A DNA stretch of 64,000 nt, from NCBI GenBank assembly GCA_028554755.1, contig JAPTOF010000006.1:9418501-9482500 (forward strand). Direction: 5' to 3'. Made by a program: the position numbers and the translations under genes. This document shows positions 1 through 25,900 of the stretch, piece after piece. This stretch comes from Cordia subcordata. Taxonomy: Eukaryota > Streptophyta > Magnoliopsida > Boraginales > Cordiaceae. Below the pieces are notes generated by a model. It was given only the letters and a program-made list of their open reading frames with translations, searched no databases and was not told the origin of the DNA. How positions within the stretch are numbered: the stretch's first letter is position 1; each line of letters opens with the position of its first letter.

Positions 1-792
1 ATACTATTTGATGAAGAATACTGATATGTTGAATCAAGTGTTATCACTATCCTCTGTTAGCCCACTTGTGCATATGCAATTCTTAGATGAGCCAGTTTCT
101 GAAATCTTTTTCCATTTCTTTTGCATTCGTTCCCTGGGGTCATCTCCTTGGTGTTTTTCCATGATGTATGTTACATTTTACTCATACCATTTATTTATAC
201 AATCTTATTTGCTTAGTTTATACATTTTGTAGTCAGTAATCAGGACTAGAGTTAGATCATTTTAGAACATATCAGGTGTCTATAACAAATAATAAGCTTG
301 AGCAATGACCTTGTGCTTACCATACTTTGATATGCAATAAGTGCACACATTTCTCATATATTAGGTTTGCATGGATTGATAAGTGCGATGCTTGTCCCAG
401 CCAATTTTGAGGTGTATCTCCATCATATTTTTTTCCAATAAGCCTGTAAAGAAAGTTCAAAGGAGCCTCAAATGTTATCCACGTTGGTTGGAGACTTAAC
501 TATATGATGTTGAGAAACACCATCCGAAATGACACATCTACATCTGCTGCACGAAAATCTTCTGTCTCATACTATCTTCAGATTTTCTTTCTGATACTTA
601 TGGTACGCAAAGATTAATATTGGTTCTCTCTGGGATTTACGAAAGCAGTTATCCTGGTAGTATCAGTTCTAATAGATAACAATTGCCTTGTTTTGGTTTA
701 TAACCCATTCAAATCAGCGAATGCCTTTGCCTGGTGAAGAACTTGGTATAGAGTTTATCTTATGATGTTCTGATGTAATGTTTCCTCTGCAG

Positions 793-14660
<13,868 letters not shown>

Positions 14661-16330
14661 TAATATTAAAAGTAAATTAGCTATTGGGAACTTGTGTGTG
14701 GCTATGGTGGCAGGTACCTGTATATTTGATCAGGTTTTGTGCCCCTAGGCAATGTTTCCTGTGAGGTGGCCTTTGTATTTCATGGAACCAACCATCATTG
14801 TAAGTGTACAGTATGGCGCTAAACAAACATAACTAAGCGCAAAATGGAATTTGTAGGGCGTGAAACACATTAGATATCTGTGTAGTAGACTTAGGATAGG
14901 TTCTCATCCTGGCTGCCCAGGTTGGCAATGGAACTTGCTTTCTCTTGTGGCAGTTCGCGGTCATCTTTCTTAATGGATAACGGATTTTTGTTACACTGTT
15001 GTTTTGACTAATGTGGTTTTTCGGGGGCATAGAAGTATTCGGCTTTTAGAAAATTTTGGAATATCTGAGATGATTAATGTTGAGTTCTTTCTCTAAGGTG
15101 ATTTCTCTGTTTAGCCTCAATTCTTGTGTTTCTAATCTTCTCCTGCATGAAAATTCTGGGTTACGTTTTTAGTATGTGATAATAGTTGTAATCCAGGGTG
15201 AGCTAATCCTCTCTAGTTATTGACTCAACCCCAGCCCTTCCCATCTCCAAGCAGAAAACAAAAGATTTGAATCTTATCACCACAATTGTCATAGTGATGC
15301 AGCATTAGTGAAAATGCATTATAGAATAGTTTATTAAAGTTTTTATCATCATTGTTAGATCATTATTGATCAAACAATCAATGGTTTAGATCTTTTTTGT
15401 AACGTTATGGAAAGCGTGGGGAATCTAAATCCATAGGCAACACTCATGACTTAATTAATTTTCAACTAATTAGTCATGAATAGCCCAAATTCTTAATTTG
15501 AAAATTTTAAATTTACGCCCAAAGTCTAACCCCATTAGAAAGAAAAATAAAAAACCTAACTTTAATAATTGAACTTGGACATTGAAAAAACTTTAACCCA
15601 AAAATAAAAAATTCTTGGACTTGGTAGAATGGCTTAGCATCCTTTAGGGTTTTCAAGAGAACAATTTTCCAAAAATTTCTTTCTTTTTTCTCTCTTCCTC
15701 CCTGCACCATCACTATCACAACTTCTTTTTAAGAACTTCCATGTCAACCAACAAGTAAATCAACCCCACCAATATTTTCTTAATTCAATTTAAAAATTAA
15801 AAACTAATTTAATTCTCAAATAAGGTCTAATAAACAAATCTGAAAATAAAGATTCAGAAAAGAATAGGGTTCACAAATTTGAATTTTAGGCTTCAAGTAA
15901 CATTAATTATAATTGAAATTTTAAAATTAAAATTAATAATCACTATCAAATACTAATTTATCTAGATTATGCGATAAACAAATACACAAATATTATCAAA
16001 GTGGTTTTGATAGGATTGTTAGAAAACGAGGTGTTTTAAATTGACATTCAATATGTACAGAGAAATAAAATAAATAGATACATTAATTTACACATAAAAT
16101 TCCTAATTATGAAATCTTAGAAATATCTCTCGTGATGAAAACTTTTAGAGTTGATAAGAACAAAATTCTGACAGCTCCTTAAACGTGAAGCGTCCAAGAG
16201 AATCCACACAGGATTGTGAATTAATTAATAAGGGGATTTAACTACTAGAAGGAGAAATTTTCTAAAGACAAAAAACTGAAGTTCTAGCTTCTATGTTTTG
16301 TCTAGCTCTGTATATATCGGACTTCACCGA
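14661..16330. other. 3' flank of kinase gene, intergenic
   Basis: The kinase 3' UTR probably occupies the first few hundred bases. Beyond it the DNA is AT-rich and shows no gene, tRNA or clear transposon. The short open frames here have no recognisable domains. Confidence 0.5.
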
Positions 16331-16344
16331 ACTAGGATTTGGTC

Positions 16345-17300
16345 CTATAACCGTTCACATAAACTTTAAAGTTAAAATATTAACTATTAAATTAAATTAT
16401 TACAAACAACTAGATTAGTTACCAAATAAATCTCAACCATTAGGAAGTAAAATCTCAACGAATCACATAAACTTTAAAGTTAAAATATTAACCATTAGAT
16501 TAAATTAATATAAATCATTATATTAAATACCAAATAAATCTAAATTATTATTAAAATTAGATTGATTTAATATAAATCACTAGATTAGATTACCAAATAA
16601 ATATCAACTAATCATTACTTTAATTTAATATAAACCTCTAAATTAAATTACCAATATTATTAAAATTAGATTGATTTAATATAAATCACTAGATTAGATT
16701 ACCAAATAAATGTCAACCAATATTAACCATCACATTAATTTAATATAAACCACTAACTTAAATTACCAAATAAATCTCAACCATCCAATTCAAAAACCTA
16801 GACTTTTCTCCTTTAATTTTTTTCCATCTTGCACACATCCCAAACCTCAGCGTTTTTAGCTGCCAATCTAATTGGGTTTATGTAAGAATTTTCCACAGAC
16901 TCTTTTGCAGTGATTAAGGTTCTTAGCGTATTTTTCTTTTAGAGATGAAGACGAATTGGTTACTTTTTTAGAGATGAAGACAAGCTCTTTTTTTTTTTTT
17001 TTTCCCCTTTGGTTCTTAGTGTATATTAAGCTAGCTACAAGAAGTTGCAAGTGAGTTTCCTTTTTTTTTTTTTTCCTCTTTTTTCCCGTAATGAGCAAGA
17101 AGCTGCAAGTGAGTTTCTTGAATTGGATGGTTGTGTGCAAGATGAGAACGAAGGAGAAAAAAAATTCAGTTTTTGAATTGAATGGTTGAGATTTATTTGG
17201 TATCTAATCTAGTGGTTTATATTGAGTTAATCTAATGGTTAATAATATTTGAGATTTATTTGTGTGGTTTATATTAAATTAATTTAAAGAAATATAGGAG
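16345..17300. repeat. Foldback-like inverted repeat with internally repeated arms
   Basis: The left arm (about 16345-16800) has repeated modules of the form TAGATTACCAAATAAAT...CAACCA alternating with TTTAATATAAACCAC. The right arm (about 17150-17290) carries the reverse complement, with GGTTGAGATTTATTTGGTA and GTGGTTTATATT. The arms flank a centre with poly-T runs and a repeated AAGTGAGTTTC. Long arms made of direct sub-repeats are typical of foldback or some Mutator-like elements. No target duplication or transposase was identified. Confidence 0.6.
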
Positions 17301-17555
17301 CAGATTCTAATATAATGAGTTTTTAAAAAAAAAAAAAGAAAAAAGATAAGTTATGTAGTAGCTTATGGGCAAGGCAAATAAAGAGAAACTAAAGAATGGC
17401 AATTATTTGAATTATGCATTTGAACACTTACTCAAGCTGGAAGAAATCATGGTGAAGTGTAGGTTTTGGAGCAAGGACTGGACTCACTATATCTCTTTTT
17501 GAAGGACTTAAGAGGCAAAATATTTGATGGATGCATTTCCGTGTAATTTAACTTA

Positions 17556-17768
17556 GGGTTCGTTTGAATTGGTTTTTTTTAAAATATTTTTAATATTTTG
17601 TTTTAGAAGCTGAAAAATCTGACTTTTAAAAAAAATTATATTTAAGTTTTTTTTCAGAGTTTTAATTTTTTTAGAAATTAAATTATGTAGTTATTACAAA
17701 AGTAATATAATTTTTTCAAAAAAAAATTATGATTTTTCTTTTAAAAAAAAGCTAATCCAAACAGGCCC
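17556..17768. mobile_element. Tourist-like (PIF/Harbinger) MITE with TTA target duplication
   Basis: A 213-bp element bounded by TTA at 17553-17555 and 17769-17771. The left end is GGGTTCGTTTGAATTGG, and the right end reads GGGCCTGTTTGGATTAG as a reverse complement. The 3-bp TTA duplication and GGGCCTGTTTGG-type ends fit the Tourist class. The interior is T- and A-rich, non-coding and able to fold back. Confidence 0.7.
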
Positions 17769-17771
17769 TTA

Positions 17772-19614
17772 GCCTTTTAAATAATTTTCATTGACAAATA
17801 ACTTGCTTGGCTTTGCTTATTTTGCTGCTTATAAATATTTTAAAAAAAATACCCCTTATATATTTTTTACTATTTATAATTTGTAAGCTCCAAATAAACT
17901 TATCCAAACAGGGTCAAAGTCACTTTCTATGTTTAAGAGGATGGCATATTTTTCTTTCCTTCTGTTTTCGGTCAGCAATGAATGACAGGGCTGACCTGAC
18001 AGAAAGACAATTAGAATTGACCAACCAAAACACTTAACTAACTCACTAACTTACTTGACTCAATTAAGAAGTTCATAACTGCGCAATTATATTTTAGTAC
18101 TTGGCACGAGGTTTGTCTAGCAATACGATTGTAGAACTAGTTAGTTCAGAAAATATTTAATTAGTCATTTTAATTATATTAATAATTTACAATTATTAAA
18201 TTACGATCACTATGCTATAATATTATGACTTGATTCATTCTTTGAAAAAATTGCTTAGACAAATAAAATTGACATTTGAAGTAAAACCTCTGAGGATCAA
18301 AATTGACCAGATGAACATCGTCAGCATTTTTGAAATATAAATCTGTAATTTTGTTGATGGTTGTATATGAAAAAAGAAACATTGTTTTTTGACCCGTAAA
18401 ATATGGTCCTTGAGTTCATTGGGTCAAGTATAGTTTTTATGAGGCACCACCTGACCAAAGAACTACAGATATAAAGGAATCGTTTTGTACCAGTCCTTCT
18501 TTATATAGTTTTTCATTATATGTAAAAAATTTTAATATATAAAATATGAATTTTTAAAAAATGCTAGATATTAGTCTTTTTCCATTACATATTTATCATA
18601 TATATGTCATGTTGGTATACCAATTTAACCAACTTTGTTGTATTTTTTTCTTTTAATTCGTTTTTTATTTTCTTTCTTCTTTTGCCATACTAATTAAAGA
18701 TATACATATAAAATGATAAATTAGTGGTACGAAAAAGTAAATAGATAACGTTAGATATTACTATCCTTTACCTATCTAGTCAAAGTAGTTATTATCTAAG
18801 ACTTTTAGCAAAACTGTACTTGAGATTTCCTAGTTAATTGAAATTTCCAATTGCTTCTGAAATAATGAGCTCTAATCGATCTTCAGTTCCAAATTAACTA
18901 GAATCCGGTAAAAAACATTTGCATATGCAGAGTCAGGTTTCAATGTGGACAGATGGAGGTCTATTTTAAGAAAAAAAAGTACTTATTAATATATTTTATG
19001 TATTTGGATGCACTTTTTAGAAAATACAAAAGAAAAGCAATAAATTGCTTCTCTGAGAAACCATAACTTTTGAGCTTATAAGAAAAGAACTTTCATTTTG
19101 GAAAATGCTTTTTTTTTCTTTAAAATAAACCAATTCAAAGGAGCTCGTGGCTGAATATAGAAGGGGCCTTAAGTTTTAGTTGATGAATGTATGATTATCA
19201 TGTCAGCAAGTTCACCAATTCTTTTCACTCAAACATATCTTAAGGTAAAATACACTTCTCCTTGGGAAAAGAAAAGGTCTCAAAACCTTTACTAATTCAT
19301 ATGGTATGTATTATTGTTTGATTTTTGATGCAACGGGACTTGTAAATTTCAAGTTCTTTTAAGAAGAATGGGGTTCAAGAAGTAGCCTAAATGGTGAATA
19401 TAAGTGGTTGAGATTATTATTTTTTTTTAAAAAAAAATCCTAATACCAAGAGTCTTATTATTTCCAATCAAATAAACAAAGTGTCTATTAACATATTGAT
19501 GTCTAACACATTCGTTTGAATAAAAGTTTCTGATGCATTTGTTATTGATCTACCCGGTATTACTATTCTACCCAAAAATTTGAAATATTCTAGATAAGGT
19601 CACAAGATAGATAA
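17772..19614. other. Intergenic AT-rich DNA
   Basis: No supported gene. A weak relative of the window's Tourist-like family may lie around 18960-19145 (ending CCAATTCAAAGGAGC), but its ends are not clear. The remaining short open frames are not convincing. Confidence 0.4.
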
Positions 19615-20527
19615 TATAATGCCCTCACATATCAATTCTCTGTGAAATTTGTGTGTAATTTATAATGGCTTGAGTTTAATATTATTATCATCACGGGTTT
19701 AAGTATTTTGGGTTAGTTGATTAGGCTTAATGTGGTAGCAGATCAATAGTTGGGCTTAGGTTGTTACAAGAAAAGACTGTAGCTGCATTCTACGTTGCCT
19801 AGGGCTTGTGATTATGCTTTTGTTTTGTTTGTGTTTGGGTCGCAACAAGGACGCCGTGGATTGTGGTTCTGGTTGTGTTTGGGCGGCAACAAGTATATCA
19901 GTCTTTAAGGAGAAGAGTTTGTAACGCCCTTCTATATCGGTTCTTTAAAAATATTGTGTACACTTTATAATGGCTTGGAGATGAGGACATCGTGGACTGT
20001 GGTTCTGTTTGTTTGTTTCTCGGTCGCGACAAAGACATCGTATATTTCACGGGGAGAGTTTGTAACACCCTCTCATATTGGTTATTTTGTGAAATTTATA
20101 ATGGCTTGAGTTCACTGTCTAGGGTTTGGGCCGCAATGAGGATGTTGCGTTTTTAAGGGTAAGAGTTTGTAACGTCTTTCCACATGGGTTTTCGTGAAAT
20201 TTTTATGCACTTTATAATGACTTAGGTTCACTGCTTAGGGGTCCTAGACTGTGGTTTTATTTTATTTGTGTTAGGACAGCAATAAGGATGTCGTAGAATG
20301 TGGTTCTTTTCCATTTGTGTTAAGATCACGACAAGGATATCATATCTTTAAAGGGAAAGAGTTTATAATGTGTTTATACATTAATTCTTTGTGAAATTTG
20401 TACACATTTTATAATAGCTTAGATTTACTATTAATATTATTACATGGGTTTAAATATTTTGGACTACTTGATTAAGCTCAATATAGTGGGTTAGTGGCAG
20501 ATCAATAATTGAGTCTGAATCGTTACA
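19615..20527 (+). mobile_element. TRIM-like LTR array with five LTR starts
   Basis: The outer LTRs are 19615-19768 and 20364-20527 (about 154-164 bp; both contain a TATAATG start, a GGGTTTAA motif, CAGATCAATA and a GTTACA end). Between them three more LTR starts appear at about 19920 (TGTAACGCCC), 20051 (TGTAACACCC) and 20168 (TGTAACGTCT), each preceded by a purine-rich AGAGTT tract like the one before the last LTR. These inner LTRs break off after TTTATAATGGCTT or similar and run into repeated internal segments with CAACAAGGACG and GTGGATTGTGGTTCTG. The flanks GATAA (19610-19614) and AATAA (20528-20532) are a likely 5-bp target duplication with one change. The structure looks like unequal recombination among copies of one miniature element. 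Confidence 0.7.
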
Positions 20528-22790
20528 AATAACATAAGAGTTAGACTTCAAAACATTTCTTAATAAATCAAAATAACTTATCTATATTTTTTTGTAAGAT
20601 CACATTTTGGTGTCAAAGGCCATCCGTAGTCAAAAGATTGTAGCTTGAAAGAATTGGAAATTAAAAAAAAAAAGGGAATACTTTTAATAATTCATTTTTT
20701 TTCTTAGTGGCCCCCTTCTTATTTATAGTGACATCCATCAAATCATGATTATTTATTTGGCTTGAATGTGACAATTTCAATTCAATATAATGCCTTTCTT
20801 ATTTTTCCTATTTTATTCCTCAATTGGTCAAAATAGTATATTACCTTTCAAACCAAAATTTTGAGACTCAGACAGTGATTTCCTAGTTACGTTTCACACT
20901 TTCTTTTTTCTCTTAAAACTATAAAAACATCAATATTTGGTTTGACTTAAATTTGTGAGGCACAATAAGTAAAAACTACATTTCTATAAATAAGTGCGGT
21001 ACGTACATAAAATGGAAAATAAAAAAGATAAACATTATTAAGGCCACCTTATGACGTTTCAATTTACCTTCACATTAAGATAAAGAAAACTTCTTTCTAT
21101 ACGTGAGTTATATATATTTAAATATGTACTTATATCTTAATAAAAATCAGTTTTTCTTTAAATAGAAAAATAATTGTAGATTCACCTAACAAATCAAACA
21201 CCATAAATTGCAAGTTGACATGTGATAAATTCACCATAGATTAGAACTAACATTCCTAACTTAAACTCAATTCATTTACAATTTTAATTCAATTAATCCT
21301 ACCAAATGTTATTCGAGACATCATACAAATTCATTTTTTTTTTAACTTCTATAAGTAAAGATATGGCGTAATAATAAGAATCCTCTAACCTCAAATATAT
21401 GTGTATATATATATATGTATATATATATATATGTATAGAGGGTGCAAAACCAGAGATCTATTTTACTTTTATCTTTGATCATATGGTTGTTTTAATCATG
21501 ACAATCTTTTGACCAAAGGAAAAAACACACCAAACTCCTACTTATTTATTACAAAAGAGGAAATGAAGAGGATCATGCAAGAAAATGGGTGCAGATGTTT
21601 TCATATGCTCTTCTTGATTTGACATGTGTCCACTTTCTTTCTTTTCCCTTTTTTTTTTCCCTCTGTCTATTTTTATTTTGTTCACAAAATCATTATTAGT
21701 TAGACCAATTTTGTATTCTGTTTATAACTTTTTTTTGTCATTACTTATTTTTATTCTTCTCCACTCACTTTGTTGCTCTCCCAAGACTCCTCTTAAAAAA
21801 GAAAAAAAAAAAGTCTACTATTAAAAGAATAAAGAAAAGAAAAAGTCTCGTCTAGTGATCACAAAGAATATATATAGAGCAGCTCCTATACTAATATCTA
21901 TTTGCATTTATCTTAAATTTTGAGTGTTTATTAACACAACAGCCATTACTTGTTTTCCTTGATTCTGGATGCTTTTTTACTGTATGCTTTCCAAGCAAAT
22001 TCAACAAGAAGAGGAATAGACTTTACTCTACAGTGTCTTGATATAGCCTAGTACGTAGTGAATCTTTTTCACTTTCTTTTCCATTTCCAATAATTGTGTT
22101 TTTCTTTTCTTCCTTTTTTTTTTTAAATGTTATGTTGGTTATGTGGTGGTGGGATGATAATAACTGTTTGAAAGTGAAAAGCTTGGAAAAAGACTTGATT
22201 TGTTTTCAACAAGGGGTTGAAGTAAGTTGCCTCAGATCCAGGGCACTTCACAGTTTTATGTGATAAATAATCAAAACAAACAGAAGGGTACTTTTTTTTT
22301 CAAGGTTTACTTGTGATTCTTGCAGCTCTTTTTCCTTTACAGGTTCTTTCACATGAACCTTTGTTAGTTACTGTCTCCTTTTCTTGCGTTTAAGGATAAA
22401 GGGTTGACTTTTGTTTGGTGTTCTTTTACTTATATATATGTGTTTTTTTTTTTTTTTTTGAGTAAATTGAGTTTTTTTTTTTTTTTTTCGCGAGGAGAGT
22501 AAATTGAGTTGATTTGGAGTGATTTGTGCGTATGTTGATGTTTTGTTGTTAGATTGTATTTGTTGGAAGTAGATAAGGAAGAGTCAGTGAGAAAGTAAGT
22601 CAGATGCGGTTGAAATGATTCTGGGCTGTCTATGTACGGAAAGATTTTCCAGAAATGGTAGTTGGTGTACTTTTTAAAATTTTTTTCACCAGATCTAGTT
22701 ACCCTTTTGGAATTTATGGCCAGTTAACTGAATAAGACTGCAAGGCTGCGAATTTGGAAGTATTATTATCATTAGCTGTTTCTTGTTAGG
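20528..22790. other. Intergenic region upstream of the PP2C
   Basis: AT-rich DNA with a (TA)-rich microsatellite at about 21393-21436 and poly-T runs near 22440-22490. The last several hundred bases probably hold the PP2C promoter and the start of its leader. I could not place a TATA box or transcription start with confidence. Confidence 0.4.
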
Positions 22791-22791
22791 C

Positions 22792-22878
22792 ATGGAAAAT
22801 GGTCTGACAGAACTCATTAGTTGTAGTTCAAGATTTTTTATCGTCCTAGTGGAAGGTGGTGAATTAGTTCAACAATGA
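22792..22878 (+). promoter_or_regulatory. Candidate upstream ORF 1 in PP2C leader
   Basis: An ATG at 22792 opens a 28-codon frame (MENGLTELIS...) ending TGA at 22876-22878. Its stop overlaps the ATG of the second upstream ORF at 22875 in ATGA. It matters only if this stretch is exonic in the mature transcript, which cannot be seen from DNA alone. Confidence 0.4.
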
Positions 22879-22982
22879 CAGGTTGTCTAATTTTAGAAAG
22901 GGGGCGGGATAACCCTTGTTACTACTATCCTGATAATGATTCTGATGGAGGACATGTATTCGGCGGTTGCACTGCCATTTAG
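22875..22982 (+). promoter_or_regulatory. Candidate upstream ORF 2 overlapping the PP2C start
   Basis: An ATG at 22875 opens a 35-codon frame (MTGCLILERG...) that runs through the PP2C start region in another frame and ends TAG at 22980-22982, 38 bases past the PP2C ATG at 22945. If transcribed, ribosomes using it would bypass the main start, which would lower phosphatase output. Confidence 0.4.
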
Positions 22983-25900
22983 GTTAGGTAATTTAATCTG
23001 TGACAACCCAACTGTAGTATGTCATATGGATGTAACTAGGGTAAAGTTGTTGGCTGACACGAAAACAAGCTTGTTGTTGGATTCTGCGACTGAAAGTTTG
23101 TCCAAGCCTGTTTCTGGTGGTGACAAGGATTGCAGTTGTGGCAACTCAGAGAGTGAAGTTAGTCTCGCAGTCTTGTCTGTGCCAGAAGATAAGAGGAGTG
23201 AAGGGTCTGTATCGCTTGATATGACTTCTGAAAATGAAAGTCTTCGCATTGCTAATGATGCAATAGTTCGTGAAATTGAGGAGGATGACTCTTTATCACT
23301 TGAGGGTGATCAAATTATTGATTCGTTGTCTGTGGTGAGTGATTCTAGTAGTCTATGTGGTGATGATTTGTTAAATTTCGAGGCAGCATTTGAGATAGGG
23401 TCATCAAATTTTACAGGAGTTGGAAACAGCGTTTGTGATGTGGAACTTATTGCTAAGACAAATGATTTGGGAGAACCAGCTATTCCCGAGGCTGTAAGTG
23501 GTTCTGTAGCTGCGCCAGTAGGCCTGGATGAAGCGATTACAGATGGATCTCCCTTGAAATCATTGACAGTTGTCACTCAGTCGCCCTTGGGAAAAAGGTT
23601 AAGTGGAAAAGTGAGCCGCAGTGTCTTTGAGGTGGATTATGCACCACTCTGGGGCTTTACATCTATCTGTGGAAGGAGGCCAGAAATGGAAGATGCAGTT
23701 ACTACAATCCCTAGGTTTATGAAAATTCCTCTCTCTATGCTAATTGGTGACCATGTGGTAGATGGGATGATCAGGCGTTTAAGTCATTTGACAGCTCATT
23801 TCTTTGGAGTCTATGATGGCCATGGAGGCTCCCAGGTTGGTCTCTGCCTCGCACCCTCCCCCTTGCCCCCCTTGTCTTTCTCTCCTTCCCTCTCTCGCCT
23901 GTACACATGCACACATGGACAAAGGGAAAATTAAGAAGAGAGAGACAGACATGCATCCATGCACATAGACTTACACCGACATGCATATGTAGATGTACAC
24001 ACAATCATTAGCGGAGTTGCATAACCAGATGCATGATCTCCATAGTGAAGCATGTCTCTGAAGCACTTTTTCATACAGGTTTATCTTGTATTTCCAGGTT
24101 GCAAACTATTGTCGTGACCGTATTCATTCTGCTTTGGCTGAGGAATTGGAAATTTTGATAGCTAGTCAAACTGATGGGAGTAATAAGGATGATTGCCAAG
24201 AGCATTGGAGAAAAGCATTCACCAACTGTTTTCTCAAGGTGGATGCTGAGGCTGGAGGAAAATCTGGTATTGAACCTGTTGCACCAGAAACTGTCGGCTC
24301 TACTGCTGTTGTTGCCATTGTTTGTTCCTCGCACATTATAGTGTCAAACTGTGGTGACTCAAGGGCAGTTCTATGCCGGGGCAAAGAATCCATGGCATTA
24401 TCAGTCGATCATAAAGTAAGAGACCGCAACTGCAGTCTGAAGTTATTATATGCTTTTTATCATCATGATGATCTAATCTGGTTTACTCCTCTCTTTTCTA
24501 TTGAGTCAGCCAAATCGAGAAGATGAATATGCAAGGATTGAAACTGCTGGAGGCAAGGTTATACAGTGGAATGGCCATCGAGTTTTTGGTGTTCTTGCAA
24601 TGTCTAGGTCCATCGGTGCGTGCTTTTCAGCAACTATGTATTTTTGCATTTGTGTTCTATAATTTCTGCGTCAAGTGAATTTAAACAGGGTCCAGGTCCC
24701 AAGCCACCTATTGGAATTCTTTTCATATGCCTGCTTATTCTTTTACGATGCCTCTGTGATTTTAGGAGGAAAAGAGATCATGCTATGTTAATTCACCATT
24801 CCTGTCTCGTAGCCTGAAATAATGTGCTGCTCCTTATTCAGAATGTGTAGTTCTCTGTAGGACACTTGCATGTTTTAGGTCTCTGCATGATTTGTTTATT
24901 TTCATCTTCAGAGCCTTTTAGAGCTTTTAGGTAGCTGCCTTTTTGGATCTGTGAGAAATTTTGTGGCCCCTCTGTCCCAGTCTGGAAGAATGACGGAAAC
25001 GAATCCTAATTAATTTCCTAACCATGATGACAAAAAACTACCTTGATTTGGTTGTGGGATTACTTACGTAAGCATATTCAAGATGAGTGAATCATGCACA
25101 AGAAATTGTCAGTCTAAGTGGCACTGCAGGTGGAACTTTTGCTGCACAGTTTAGGCTCCAGATCTCATTCTGAAAAGCAACATCGTCCTTTTGGAAACTT
25201 TGATTTTGCTTTTATCTCACCTAACTCTGTGGTGGCTGTACTTTCTTCTTCCCACTTAGTCAGTGGACTAGCTGTGTGCATGCCTAACAACCTAAAGGAG
25301 TGAAGAAACTAGTTTAATTTGGCTCGTCAGTCAAAGTAGTGTAGAAAAGGGATAGATATTTGTGTAGATTTTATACTCTTGGAATCAAAGCTGTGACAAC
25401 TTTGATAATTAAATACTGTGTTCAAAATTGTCAGGTTGACATGCTGCAAGTATGAACAATTCAAATCTTCTCGAGCTATCTGCATTAAGGATAATGTGGA
25501 AATGGTACGAAAATATTGTTGCTGTAGAGAGTGCAATGCAACACCTAGCATCAAATGCTTGGAAGAACTAAATATAGCTGTTTTAACTCTAGAAATCTTT
25601 TATTGAATTGTGTAAGCAAATATGTAAAGCCCTGAAAAGGAAAGGGCTCTTAGATCTGAAAAATGTTTATCATCCAACAATTCAACATGGTTTCACAATG
25701 TCTACATCCCTGTTAGGGCTTAGGTAAATGTTTATCATTTCATAAGGTTTACATTATAATAACCATCAGAAGCTGCTATAAGTTCCATGGCACATGCTTC
25801 ACTGCTTCTACTACTCCCCAGAGGGCAAAGAGCTTCATGTGCGTGCTTGCCCTCCTTCACTTCCTCTCGCTCCTTTTCTCTCTTACCCTCTACGTATTGT

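Noticed and set aside
8..232. Open frame of 74 codons at the window start
   Set aside because: It is low-complexity and hydrophobic with no kinase N-terminal motif. It lies in what should be an intron of the kinase gene.
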